Shown here: piece by piece, positions 52,361 to 60,877 of the stretch
Numbering within the stretch: position 1 is the first letter of the stretch
Layout of the letters: every line of letters begins with the position of its first letter
NCBI GenBank assembly: GCA_964344765.1
Contig: CAYFOM010000004.1
Span: 62,001-126,000 of the forward strand
Reading direction: 5' to 3'
Length of the DNA stretch: 64,000 bases
DNA from: JACNIZ01 sp964344765
GTDB taxonomy: Bacteria > Planctomycetota > UBA1135
Position numbers and translations under genes: made by a program
The notes under the pieces: generated by a model
What the model was told of the DNA's origin: nothing
The model's input: the letters and a program-made list of their open reading frames with translations, nothing else
Database searches by the model: none

Positions 52361-53376
52361 CCGGCGAAGCTGGCGCGGAAGCCGTCGACGTCGGCTTGGC
52401 GGCCCATCACCAACAAGTGGTCGGTGGGATTGAGCTTGTAGTCGGCGCCGGGATTAAACACGATTTCGGCGTCATCCATCGGCCGCACGCCGATGGCAAT
52501 CAGTCCAAAGCGGTTGCCCAAATCCAGGGTCCGCAACGAGGACATTCCGTCTTTGTTCTCCGGCAATTCCACTTCCTGGATGACCACTTCCTTGTTGGTG
52601 GAGCCCAGCGCCAAATCGACAAGACCAACCGCGCCCGGACGCAAAAACGCCTGCGCCAAACGCTTTCCGCCCAGCTGGTAAGGGGTGACCACGCTGGAAG
52701 CGCCGACCATCTTCAGCTTTTCGGCGGTATTCGGATTTTCCGCCCGCGCAACGATCGGCACGTCCGGGTTCAGCTGGTGAGCGCTCAAGACAATAAACAC
52801 ATTACCGGCATCGCTACTAATCGCCGCAATCACGCCCGACGCCCGTTTCACCCCAGCTTTGAGCAAGCTCTCTTCAGTCGTCGCATCGCCGATCAAAACC
52901 GGAACGCCGGCCGCCACCAACTCTTCGCGACAGCTGTCGTCATCGGAAATGATGACGAACTTCTTGCCCATGTTTTCCAATTCGCGGCGCACCGTGGTGC
53001 CAATGCGGCCGTAACCGCACAGGATCACGTGGTCGGACATTTCATCGATCAGTCGTTGCATTTTCTTTTCAGTACGCCGTTGGTAATTGGCCAGCATCGT
53101 CATGCCGATTAAATGCGCGGCTTTCAGCGAGGTAAAGATGCCGCCGGCAATAATCGAAATCGCAACCAAGCGGCCCTCCTGGGAAAGAGGGTGGATTTCG
53201 GCAAATCCGACCGTGGAAACGGTGATCACGGTCATGTAGAAGCATTCCCAAAGATTCCAACCCTCAACCAGGCGGAAACCGAGGATGCCCCAAATGGTCA
53301 CGGCAAAGCCGGACATCACCAGACGCATGATTTCGCGTCTGTGAAGTCTTCGTTCGTAGTTCTTGACCGGATCCAC
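52357..53376 (-). CDS. Potassium channel with RCK (TrkA) domains
   Basis: This is a 339-residue K+ channel of the two-membrane-segment type. Two hydrophobic segments flank a pore whose selectivity filter is TVGF at residues 55-58, followed by AE in place of the common GD. The RCK nucleotide-binding domain starts at GYGRIG (residues 121-126), with ISDDDS and the later SDAGN, and a C-terminal RCK_C domain ends the protein. The start is set to the GTG at 53376; the ATG at 53403 would overlap the divergent mcsB start by 2 bases. The ligand may be NAD(H) or Ca2+. It probably controls K+ flux in the inner membrane. Confidence 0.87.
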   Translation of the reverse strand: MDPVKNYERRLHRREIMRLVMSGFAVTIWGILGFRLVEGWNLWECFYMTVITVSTVGFAEIHPLSQEGRLVAISIIAGGIFTSLKAAHLIGMTMLANYQRRTEKKMQRLIDEMSDHVILCGYGRIGTTVRRELENMGKKFVIISDDDSCREELVAAGVPVLIGDATTEESLLKAGVKRASGVIAAISSDAGNVFIVLSAHQLNPDVPIVARAENPNTAEKLKMVGASSVVTPYQLGGKRLAQAFLRPGAVGLVDLALGSTNKEVVIQEVELPENKDGMSSLRTLDLGNRFGLIAIGVRPMDDAEIVFNPGADYKLNPTDHLLVMGRQADVDGFRASFAG

Positions 53377-53401
53377 GCGTCGGATTCTACAATCTAGGTA
53401 C

Positions 53402-54490
53402 ATGGATCCCAGGCTGGAACCCATTTTGCATCGCACGCCGGAGTGGCTGAAGCCCGACGGCCCGGAGGCGGACATTGTTGTGTCCAGCCGGGTGAGGCTT
53501 GCGCGCAACCTGAATAATTATCCGTTCCCGCGGCAGTTGAAACCAGCCCAGGCGCAAGAGATTTGTCAGCGCTCGGCGGATTGTTTGGCGTCGATGTTTC
53601 AAAACGGCTTGGTACTCGATCCAACCGAACTGGAAGCGCAAGAAGCGGAATTCCTGATTGAACGCAGTTTGGCTTCGCGCGACATGTTTGAAAGTGCCCA
53701 TCCCGGTCGCATTTTCTTCCGCGGCGACGGTTCCCTGGGCCTGATGGTGAACGAAGAAGATCACTTCCGCGTGCAAGGATTCGCGCGCGGTCTCGATCTT
53801 GCCCGAGCGCATCAAAATGCCAGCGAATTAATTCGCAGGTTAAACCAGGAATTCCAAATTGCTCGCCACGTCAAGTACGGCTACTTGACCGCCTGCCCAA
53901 CCAATGCCGGCAGCGGCATGCGTGCCAGCCTGATGCTGCACTTGCCGGCGATGGCACGCGGTCGCACGCCATTGCAACAAACCTTGCAAACCGCACAAAA
54001 GTCGTCGTTGGCGGTGCGCGGTGTGCATGGCGAAGGCAGTCAATCTATCGGCTTCTTCTATCAGATCAGTAATCAACTGACGATGGGGCCGCCGGCCGCG
54101 GAGCAAATGCAAAAGGTCACCGAATTCGGACGGGTAGTTTGCGGCTACGAACGCGAGACCCGCGACAAGCTGGTTTCGTCGCCGGGGTCCCGCGCCGAAT
54201 TGATTGAAGACGCACAAAAAGCCTGGCAGCTGATCAGCGAATCCGAGCAACTGACCTCGGGGCAGGCGCTGCGTGCCCTCAGCGAGCTGCGCTTGGCGAT
54301 TATGTGCAATTTGGGCTCCGAGTTAGAATTAGATAGTCCACCTAGCTCTCAGGAGTTATTGGAGCTGTCGTTCCAGCTGCAGCCAGGCCATTTGCAGGCT
54401 CGCTTCGGCTTGGCCCTGGATCCTCAGCGCCGCGACGTTTCGCGGGCCCAAGCTTTGCGCCGAGGCCTGCAACTGCCACCTCGAAACTGA
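53402..54490 (+). CDS. mcsB: Protein arginine kinase, McsB-like
   Basis: McsB phosphorylates arginine residues of proteins, marking them for ClpCP degradation in Gram-positive bacteria. The 362-residue protein has SSRVRLARN at residues 28-36, the acidic-His segment NEEDHFR at 117-123, the catalytic cysteine C165 in YLTACPTNAGSG, and the C-terminal YQISNQLTMG. These match McsB and the guanido-kinase family. The start ATG at 53402 fits the family N terminus. No mcsA, ctsR or clpC gene is nearby, so the adaptor and protease, if present, are elsewhere. It is 2 bases from moaA, so the two are probably co-transcribed. Confidence 0.9.
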   Translation: MDPRLEPILHRTPEWLKPDGPEADIVVSSRVRLARNLNNYPFPRQLKPAQAQEICQRSADCLASMFQNGLVLDPTELEAQEAEFLIERSLASRDMFESAHPGRIFFRGDGSLGLMVNEEDHFRVQGFARGLDLARAHQNASELIRRLNQEFQIARHVKYGYLTACPTNAGSGMRASLMLHLPAMARGRTPLQQTLQTAQKSSLAVRGVHGEGSQSIGFFYQISNQLTMGPPAAEQMQKVTEFGRVVCGYERETRDKLVSSPGSRAELIEDAQKAWQLISESEQLTSGQALRALSELRLAIMCNLGSELELDSPPSSQELLELSFQLQPGHLQARFGLALDPQRRDVSRAQALRRGLQLPPRN

Positions 54491-54492
54491 CG

Positions 54493-55512
54493 ATGCTCGT
54501 CGATACCTGCGGCCGCCCGTTGCGCAACCTTCGCCTTTCGGTGACGGATCGCTGCAATTTGCGCTGCGAGTACTGCATGCCGGAGGAAAACTTCGCCTGG
54601 ATGCCGCAGCCGCAGCTGCTGACGCTGGAGGAGTTGACCGATATCTCGGCCGCATTCGTAGAGTTCGGGGTCGAACGCATTCGCTTGACCGGCGGCGAGC
54701 CGTTACTGCGTCGCGACTTGGCCGTCCTGGTCGGCTTTTTGTCGGCGCTGCCCGGTGTCAAAGACATTGCCATGACCACCAATGGCTTGTTGCTGCATCG
54801 CCACGCCAAAGAGCTGAAGGACGCCGGCCTCAAGCGCCTGACCTTCAGTTTGGATACGCTCGACCACCAACGCTTTGCGCGTCTAACCAAGCGCGATCGC
54901 CTCAACGAGGTATTGAACGGCATGTGCGCCGCCCAAGAAGCCGGTTTCGAGGGCAGCAAAATCAACACCGTGGTGCAGCGCGGCTTCAACGAAGCCGAAA
55001 TCGGATCGTTGCTTGACTTCGCTCGCGACCACCAAATGGAAGTGCGCTTTATCGAATACATGGACGTCGGCGGTGCCACGCAGTGGTCGATGGAGCAGGT
55101 GGTCAGCCGCGATGAAATCTTGTCCATCGTCGCCGCTACGCACGGCGCCATCGAAGAAGTGCCGCGCACCGATTCCGCCCCGGCCGACCGCTTCCGCCTC
55201 GCCGACGGCACCGTCTTCGGCATCATCGCCTCGACCACGCAGCCCTTCTGTTCCAGTTGTGATCGCAGCCGCGTGACGGCCGACGGCCATTGGTTCCATT
55301 GTTTGTATGCGCACGACGGTTTCGACCTGCGCACCCCGCTGCGTTTGCACGGCAAGGACGCCGTCCGCGAAGCCATCGCCGCTGCCTGGCCGCAGCGAGC
55401 CGATCGCGGTGCCGAGGAGCGCAAAGCCATGGCCGAACGCGGCCCGCTGCAAGATCCTGGGCGGTCGGCCGACGACAATCCGCACTTGGAAATGCGCACT
55501 CGCGGCGGCTGA
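54493..55512 (+). CDS. moaA: GTP 3',8-cyclase MoaA
   Basis: MoaA is a radical SAM enzyme that starts molybdenum cofactor synthesis from GTP. The 339-residue protein has the SAM cluster ligands C21, C25 and C28 in CNLRCEYC, and a second cluster in the C-terminal half with CSSCDRSRV followed by WFHCLY. It ends in the conserved GG pair (MRTRGG). It is 2 bases downstream of mcsB and probably co-transcribed. No other moa or mob gene occurs in the window, so the pathway partners lie elsewhere. Confidence 0.95.
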   Translation: MLVDTCGRPLRNLRLSVTDRCNLRCEYCMPEENFAWMPQPQLLTLEELTDISAAFVEFGVERIRLTGGEPLLRRDLAVLVGFLSALPGVKDIAMTTNGLLLHRHAKELKDAGLKRLTFSLDTLDHQRFARLTKRDRLNEVLNGMCAAQEAGFEGSKINTVVQRGFNEAEIGSLLDFARDHQMEVRFIEYMDVGGATQWSMEQVVSRDEILSIVAATHGAIEEVPRTDSAPADRFRLADGTVFGIIASTTQPFCSSCDRSRVTADGHWFHCLYAHDGFDLRTPLRLHGKDAVREAIAAAWPQRADRGAEERKAMAERGPLQDPGRSADDNPHLEMRTRGG

Positions 55513-55578
55513 TCCGCGGGTGGCTAGAGCGTTAGGGGAGGTCGGCAAAGCTCAGCGCGGAGCCCGTATCATGGGGAT

Positions 55579-57204
55579 ATGCGCGCCTTGCTCGCCGTCA
55601 TTGTCGCTCTGCTGCTGAGTTCCCATGCCAGCGGTCAGATCTACGAGATCACCTTCAAAAGCGAGAAGGTGGCCAAGAAGTATCAAAAGTACATGATGGA
55701 GGTCAACGGCATCCCGCGCTTCCTCGGTGAATATCGCTCGGGTGTGAAGTGGAATGGCAAGTACAACTCCACCCGTGATCCGCAAGTGCGCAGTGAGTGG
55801 TTTATTGGCGATCCTGGCGACCCGACCAAGCTTCCTTACAAGGTCAAAGATGGCACGCGGGGAAAGGCGATCAAGAAGCAAGTTGTCGGCATCCAAAACA
55901 GCCAAATTGACAAGATCGCGCTTTTTGTCGACAACAATAGTTGGTACGGCTTGTCTATGGAATACAAGGATCGCATTCGCCATCTTGATGGTTTGCGCGA
56001 TGTGCGGGACGATTTTGAAAAAGGCGGACGTGATTGGCAGGCCGCACATTGGCGACTGCTCGACGGTTACGAAGGCATGATCGGTTGGCTGTCGTCGATG
56101 GGGTATCACGACGCGGTCAAAAAAATGATTAAAGAAGCCGAACGGCAACGCAAAGTGGTTTCTAAAGCGGCCGAAGAAGCAAGGCGCAAGCGGGCGATTA
56201 AATCCGTTGGCAAGGTGGAAATCCCTAAGGAGTTAAATGCATCCTGCGAGCGGCTTGGATTGAAAGTTCGTTTTAAAATGCAGCAGAGCCAGCACTGTCG
56301 GATTTATTACCACACCGGCATTAAGGATGTGCAAATTGAGCACTGCCTCAAGCTGGCGGAACGGGCGATGGCCGGTTTCAGAGCCAAGTTCGTAGAGCCT
56401 TATTTGGCCGACGATTTTCAGGATTTAATTCCCGAGAATATGTGGTTGGAATGGCACTTCAATCCACCCAACCGCGAAGCCCATGAAAAGCTTTACGAAG
56501 AGCACTACGGCATGAGTTGGGGCCCGCGCAAAGAGGAGCGACTGAAGTCGGACGGGACGCGCAGTTACCGCGGTGGCGAGAACGCATTGTTTTTGTGCTA
56601 TTGGAAAATCCAGCAGGAAAACAGTTTGGATGGCATCGTTGCCAACAATTTGGGTGTGCACTTAGCCACCCTGCATTACCGCACCGCGAACACTCAAATC
56701 TCGATGGATTGGTTGGAGCAAGCGGTGGGCTATTGGATTTCTTTGGAATACCTTGGGCGTAACTCGGTGACCGAAAAAGCTTTCGACTGGGGCGAACAAG
56801 AAGACGACCACACCGTGTCGCGGCGAGAGGATGACAAGAAGGAAAAAGAGAAGGAGACTGTTGCCGAGCCTCCTCTTTCGGTTGGTGAAAAGCGCTTGTA
56901 CTTAGAAGGCGCCCTTGCTGAAGGCGTGCCGTTCCACGTTTTGATGCAAACGCGATTGTTCGACATGAAACGCGGTGACGTCGCCAAGTCGTGGGCGATG
57001 TGGGACTTTTTGACCAGCACCTATGGCGGTGAAGCACAGGTGTTCTTGCGCTCCATGGGCAAGTTTGCCCGCGAAGGTGGCGGCTTCCAAGAAAAGCTGC
57101 GCAAGGTCGGTGACCCGTTGTTCGAGAACCAAGGTCAGGATCTTTATCGCATGCTGGATGAAGCATGGAAGGAATGGGCCAATCGCCAACTTGGACGCAA
57201 GTAG
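55579..57204 (+). CDS. Secreted protein of unknown function, possibly a degenerate metalloprotease
   Basis: I do not recognise a family. The 541-residue protein has a signal peptide of 19 residues ending ASGQ. A central region near residues 345-395 reads NNLGVHLATLHYR and MDWLEQAVGYWISLEYLG, the layout of gluzincin-type peptidases (HEXXH, then a WLxEG-like segment), but the catalytic His-Glu is missing. The C-terminal half carries a lysine-glutamate-rich stretch near residue 415, probably a linker. If it is a degenerate peptidase it could act as a binding protein in the periplasm or outside. It precedes pyrC by 21 bases without clear functional link. Confidence 0.5.
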   Translation: MRALLAVIVALLLSSHASGQIYEITFKSEKVAKKYQKYMMEVNGIPRFLGEYRSGVKWNGKYNSTRDPQVRSEWFIGDPGDPTKLPYKVKDGTRGKAIKKQVVGIQNSQIDKIALFVDNNSWYGLSMEYKDRIRHLDGLRDVRDDFEKGGRDWQAAHWRLLDGYEGMIGWLSSMGYHDAVKKMIKEAERQRKVVSKAAEEARRKRAIKSVGKVEIPKELNASCERLGLKVRFKMQQSQHCRIYYHTGIKDVQIEHCLKLAERAMAGFRAKFVEPYLADDFQDLIPENMWLEWHFNPPNREAHEKLYEEHYGMSWGPRKEERLKSDGTRSYRGGENALFLCYWKIQQENSLDGIVANNLGVHLATLHYRTANTQISMDWLEQAVGYWISLEYLGRNSVTEKAFDWGEQEDDHTVSRREDDKKEKEKETVAEPPLSVGEKRLYLEGALAEGVPFHVLMQTRLFDMKRGDVAKSWAMWDFLTSTYGGEAQVFLRSMGKFAREGGGFQEKLRKVGDPLFENQGQDLYRMLDEAWKEWANRQLGRK

Positions 57205-57225
57205 AATCGCGCGACCAAATCAACC

Positions 57226-58563
57226 ATGACCGTTCCTCCAACCTTGTTTCGCGGCGGTGCTCTGTTCGATGGGCGCCATTTCATCGATCAAACCGATTTG
57301 CGAGTTGCTGCCGACGGCACCATAGCCGAGGTTGGTAGCGATTTGCAGCCACGGGACGGTGAAGAAGTCATCGAGCTAAACGGCAATTGGCTGCTGCCCG
57401 GCTTGGTGGATTGCCACGTGCATTTCCGCGAGCCCGGTTTGGTGCGCAAAGAAGGCTATTTGACCGGCTCCAGTGGTGCGCTGCATGGCGGCGTGACGAC
57501 GGTGATGGAGATTCAGAACAATCCGCCGCTGATGGAGACGGCGGAGCTGCTGCGCAAAAAGATGGAAGATCTGCGCGGCATTTCGCGCGTGGATTATGTG
57601 CCCTATGGCAATCTGACCAACGCTTCGATGGAGAACATTGGCGATATGGTTGGGCTGACTCCGGCGGTGAAGTGTTTCTTGGGATGCAGCACCGGTTCGG
57701 CCGGGGTCGCTGATGAAGAAACCATGCGCCGTTTGTTCACTGCGGCAGCCGATGCCGGCATGAAGATCGTCGCTCACTGCGAGGACGATGGAATCATGGA
57801 AGAGGCGCAAGCCAACGCCACGCCGGAAACTGCCGACCGCCACGATTTAATGCGGCCGGCGATTGGCGAGATCCAATCGGTCAAAGACGCGATCCGCGTT
57901 GCTGGTGAGGTAGGCGCGGAACTGCACGTCTTTCACATTTCGACTGCCGATGGTGGACGTTTGGTCGCCGATGCGCATGAAGCCGGTGCCAAAGTCACGG
58001 GTACAACCGGCGCACAGTACCTGCTGGTCACCGCCGAAGAGGCTTACGCCGCCAAGCAAAACCGTTTTAAGGTCAACCCGTCGATTAAGTCCGACGAGCA
58101 TCGCCAAGGGCTGCGCGAATTGGTGGCAGCAGGCCGTTTACAGGGTGTTGGCACCGATCATGCGCCGCATCCGTTGGAAGACAAGGACCGACCTTACGCC
58201 AAAGCGCCATCGGGCTTCCCGTCGATTGACCTTTTGCTACCGATGATTTTCGCCATCGCCGACGACTCCGGCATGTCGCTGGAAGCGGCGCTGCGCTCGG
58301 TGACCACGGTGCCGGCGGATGAATTTGGCCTCAAGCAAAAAGGCCGCCTCGAAGTAGGGGCCGACGCCGATCTGGTGGTCGTCGACCCCGGCCAGCGCCG
58401 CACCGTTGACGAGGCCGAATTGCCGTCGAAATGCAAGTGGAGCCCATTCCACGGCCGCGAGCTGCGCGGCTTCCCGCAGCGCGTTTGGTTGCGCGGTCAG
58501 CTGGTGATGGAAAACGGCGTATTTCCGGCCGATCCGAGCGGAAAGCCTATTTTCCTCGGCTAA
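57226..58563 (+). CDS. pyrC: Dihydroorotase
   Basis: Dihydroorotase closes carbamoyl-aspartate to dihydroorotate in pyrimidine synthesis. The 445-residue protein has the metal-binding DCHVHFREPG near residue 63, the lysine that becomes carboxylated in AVKCFLGCSTG near 150, HISTADGG near 235 and the catalytic aspartate in GTDHAPHP near 308. Its length and metal motifs fit class I dihydroorotase; a related allantoinase or hydantoinase cannot be excluded. The start ATG at 57226 is preceded by CAACC and no Shine-Dalgarno. Confidence 0.9.
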   Translation: MTVPPTLFRGGALFDGRHFIDQTDLRVAADGTIAEVGSDLQPRDGEEVIELNGNWLLPGLVDCHVHFREPGLVRKEGYLTGSSGALHGGVTTVMEIQNNPPLMETAELLRKKMEDLRGISRVDYVPYGNLTNASMENIGDMVGLTPAVKCFLGCSTGSAGVADEETMRRLFTAAADAGMKIVAHCEDDGIMEEAQANATPETADRHDLMRPAIGEIQSVKDAIRVAGEVGAELHVFHISTADGGRLVADAHEAGAKVTGTTGAQYLLVTAEEAYAAKQNRFKVNPSIKSDEHRQGLRELVAAGRLQGVGTDHAPHPLEDKDRPYAKAPSGFPSIDLLLPMIFAIADDSGMSLEAALRSVTTVPADEFGLKQKGRLEVGADADLVVVDPGQRRTVDEAELPSKCKWSPFHGRELRGFPQRVWLRGQLVMENGVFPADPSGKPIFLG

Positions 58564-58732
58564 TTTCAGCCGATAAGACTGTGACGTTCCGCGGACTCGG
58601 TCTGCGGTAACGCAATTTCTCGTTTTTGGCGTCGGCGTAATTCCCGCGGAAAAAGGAACTTCTACGCAGTTGCCGTCCTCCTACCAGCCAACCTGACTGG
58701 CCAAACCGGCCTGAAAACCCATTCTTCCTGTC

Positions 58733-60817
58733 ATGCGTCGATTTTCTCCGCTCGCCGTCCTGCTCCTGTTCGCGGGTGCGGCCCACGCACAAGTTTCGCA
58801 AGAGCCGCAAACTCTTTCTGTGGAAACCACTTATGGCTTCGGCACCTTCACTGTCGAAGACTTGGAAGCCACCTCCAGCGCCGCGTCTCGCCTCAATGCG
58901 GACCGCGCCGACAAAAACGGCTGGATTCCCGATCCGACCAGCGGCTACACGCTGACCAGCACCGTCATCGTCGAAACCGACGACGAGGGCTTGCTGTACG
59001 ACATGGTTCGCTCCATTGACGAGCGCTGCCACATCGACGAATTGCCGGTGGCCGGCTTCTGGTCGGTAACCGCGCCGAACATTTCCATCGCTGCCGACAT
59101 GACTGCGGCACTCAGCCCGGTTTTCGGCGAAGGCATGGTCGGCTTGGATACTCAACAGCCGCTGAGTCATCGTTTGCCTACCGATCCGCTGTTCAGCAAC
59201 CAATGGCACCTGCGCAACACCTCGCGCCCGGATGCCGATGCTAACGTTGAGGTTGCTTGGAATGCCGGCTACACCGGGGTAGGCGTGGTCGTCGGCGTAA
59301 TTGATGGTGGCTCGCAAACTGGCCACCAAGACTTGAACGGAAACTACAACTCGACCGGATCCAAGTCGGGTGGTGTTTCCAGTCACGGCACCGCGGTGGC
59401 CGGCGTCATTGCGGCGGTAGAAGGCAACAGCATGGGCGGCGTCGGCGCTGCTTACGATGCTGAGTGGTCGAACTTGTACTACGGCGGCTCGTCGTACACG
59501 GCGGACAACTTCCTGCACCGCAACGACATCAACGACATTAAGAACAACTCGTGGGGACCGTCGGACAACGGCTACTTCCATACCATTTCGAATGTTGAGT
59601 TGAATGCATTGGAAGATAGCTGCGCTCAAGGTCGTGGCGGTTTGGGTGAAATCTTCACCTGGGCGGCCGGCAATGGCGGAACATCGGACCGCGTAGATTA
59701 CGACCCGTATGCAGCAACGCGTTACACCATCGCAGTAGGTGCCGTCGGCGACTTGGACGAGCGCTCGTGGTACAACGAAAGCGGCTCGTCGATGTTGGTG
59801 GTTGCCCACTCCAACGGCAACAACCGTGGCATCACCACCACCGATTCGGGCAACGGCTACACCTCCAGCTTTGGAGGAACTTCTTCAGCGTCGCCGTTGG
59901 GTGCCGGCGTGATTGCGCTGATGCTCGACGCCAACCCGAACCTGACTTGGCGCGACGTGCAGCACGTGTTGGTGCATAGCTCGCGATTGGTCGATCCTAG
60001 CCACAGCAACTGGAAGCAGAACGGCGCCGGTCATGACATCAACTACAGCTACGGCTTTGGATGCGTCGACGCGGGTGCAGCAACGGCGTTGGCTAGCACT
60101 TGGACCAACGTATCGACCGAGCAGGTTTACAACACCGGCAAGATTTCCGTCAACGCTGCGATTCCGGACGACGACACCAACGGCTTGGAATACACCATCA
60201 ACGTAACGGATAGCTTTTACGTCGAGCATGCTGAATTGATTCTGAACGTCAGTCACAACTACATCGGCGACTTGAAGATCTGGATCGAATCTCCGGATGG
60301 CACGCGTTCGCTGTTTGCTGCGCAGCGCTTCGATGGCCAGAACAACTTGAACAACTACGTGTTTACCTCATGCCGTTCGTGGGATGAGCTGTCGAACGGC
60401 GATTGGATTTTCCACGTCTCCGATGAAAACGGCGGCACTACGGGTACGTTGACTGATTACAAACTCAAGTTGTACGGCAACGACGGTTCGCACTTGGGTG
60501 CCGGCAGCTTCCGCGTCGCCGCCAGTAACTTGGTTGCCGGTAGCACCGCAACGCTGGATGTGTTCGACGGCAATGCCTCCGAAACCACGTGGATGGCTTA
60601 CAGCATTCACGGTTTGGGTTCCTATTCGGTGCCGCCGCTGGGCATCACCATGGACATTTCCAACCCTGTTCAAGTCGGCACGCCGATGACTACCGATGCT
60701 TCCGGTCACGCCAGCTGGACGGCTAACGTCCCGGCGGGTACGAGTGGCGTCAATGTTTGGATGCAAGCCGTGCAGATGAACAACAAGAGTGCGGTGCTCG
60801 CTGCAGTGATTCAGTAG
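58733..60817 (+). CDS. Secreted subtilisin-like protease with a P/Homo B domain
   Basis: This is a 694-residue secreted peptidase of the S8 family, furin/kexin-like in layout. After a signal peptide and a prodomain-like region comes the catalytic domain with D191 (VIDGGSQTGH), H218 (SSHGTAVAG) and S384 (GGTSSASPLGA). A P/Homo B domain follows near residues 480-590 (AELILNVSHNYIGDLKIWIESP). The final about 100 residues form another beta-rich module containing VPPLGITMDISNPVQVG and ending WMQAVQ and AVIQ. Such proteases act outside the cell or at the outer membrane. The 169-base gap before it holds its promoter; the gene is monocistronic by layout. A terminator follows at 60841. Confidence 0.9.
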   Translation: MRRFSPLAVLLLFAGAAHAQVSQEPQTLSVETTYGFGTFTVEDLEATSSAASRLNADRADKNGWIPDPTSGYTLTSTVIVETDDEGLLYDMVRSIDERCHIDELPVAGFWSVTAPNISIAADMTAALSPVFGEGMVGLDTQQPLSHRLPTDPLFSNQWHLRNTSRPDADANVEVAWNAGYTGVGVVVGVIDGGSQTGHQDLNGNYNSTGSKSGGVSSHGTAVAGVIAAVEGNSMGGVGAAYDAEWSNLYYGGSSYTADNFLHRNDINDIKNNSWGPSDNGYFHTISNVELNALEDSCAQGRGGLGEIFTWAAGNGGTSDRVDYDPYAATRYTIAVGAVGDLDERSWYNESGSSMLVVAHSNGNNRGITTTDSGNGYTSSFGGTSSASPLGAGVIALMLDANPNLTWRDVQHVLVHSSRLVDPSHSNWKQNGAGHDINYSYGFGCVDAGAATALASTWTNVSTEQVYNTGKISVNAAIPDDDTNGLEYTINVTDSFYVEHAELILNVSHNYIGDLKIWIESPDGTRSLFAAQRFDGQNNLNNYVFTSCRSWDELSNGDWIFHVSDENGGTTGTLTDYKLKLYGNDGSHLGAGSFRVAASNLVAGSTATLDVFDGNASETTWMAYSIHGLGSYSVPPLGITMDISNPVQVGTPMTTDASGHASWTANVPAGTSGVNVWMQAVQMNNKSAVLAAVIQ

Positions 60818-60840
60818 CGCGCTTCAAAAGGCCTAGTTTC

Positions 60841-60877
60841 GCGGTCGCCGGCTCCATCCGGCGACCGCTTTCTTTTT
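60841..60877 (+). terminator. Intrinsic terminator after the S8 protease gene
   Basis: An 11-base-pair stem (60841-60851 with 60858-60868) with a 6-base loop is followed by TTTCTTTTT (60869-60877). It ends the protease transcript and overlaps the stop codon of the convergent NhaC-like gene. The minus strand has no T-run after the hairpin. Confidence 0.9.

Noticed and set aside
51431..54490. Arginase and McsB as one arginine-handling system
   Set aside because: They are separated by an opposite-strand potassium-channel gene, and the two enzymes act on free arginine and on protein arginine respectively.
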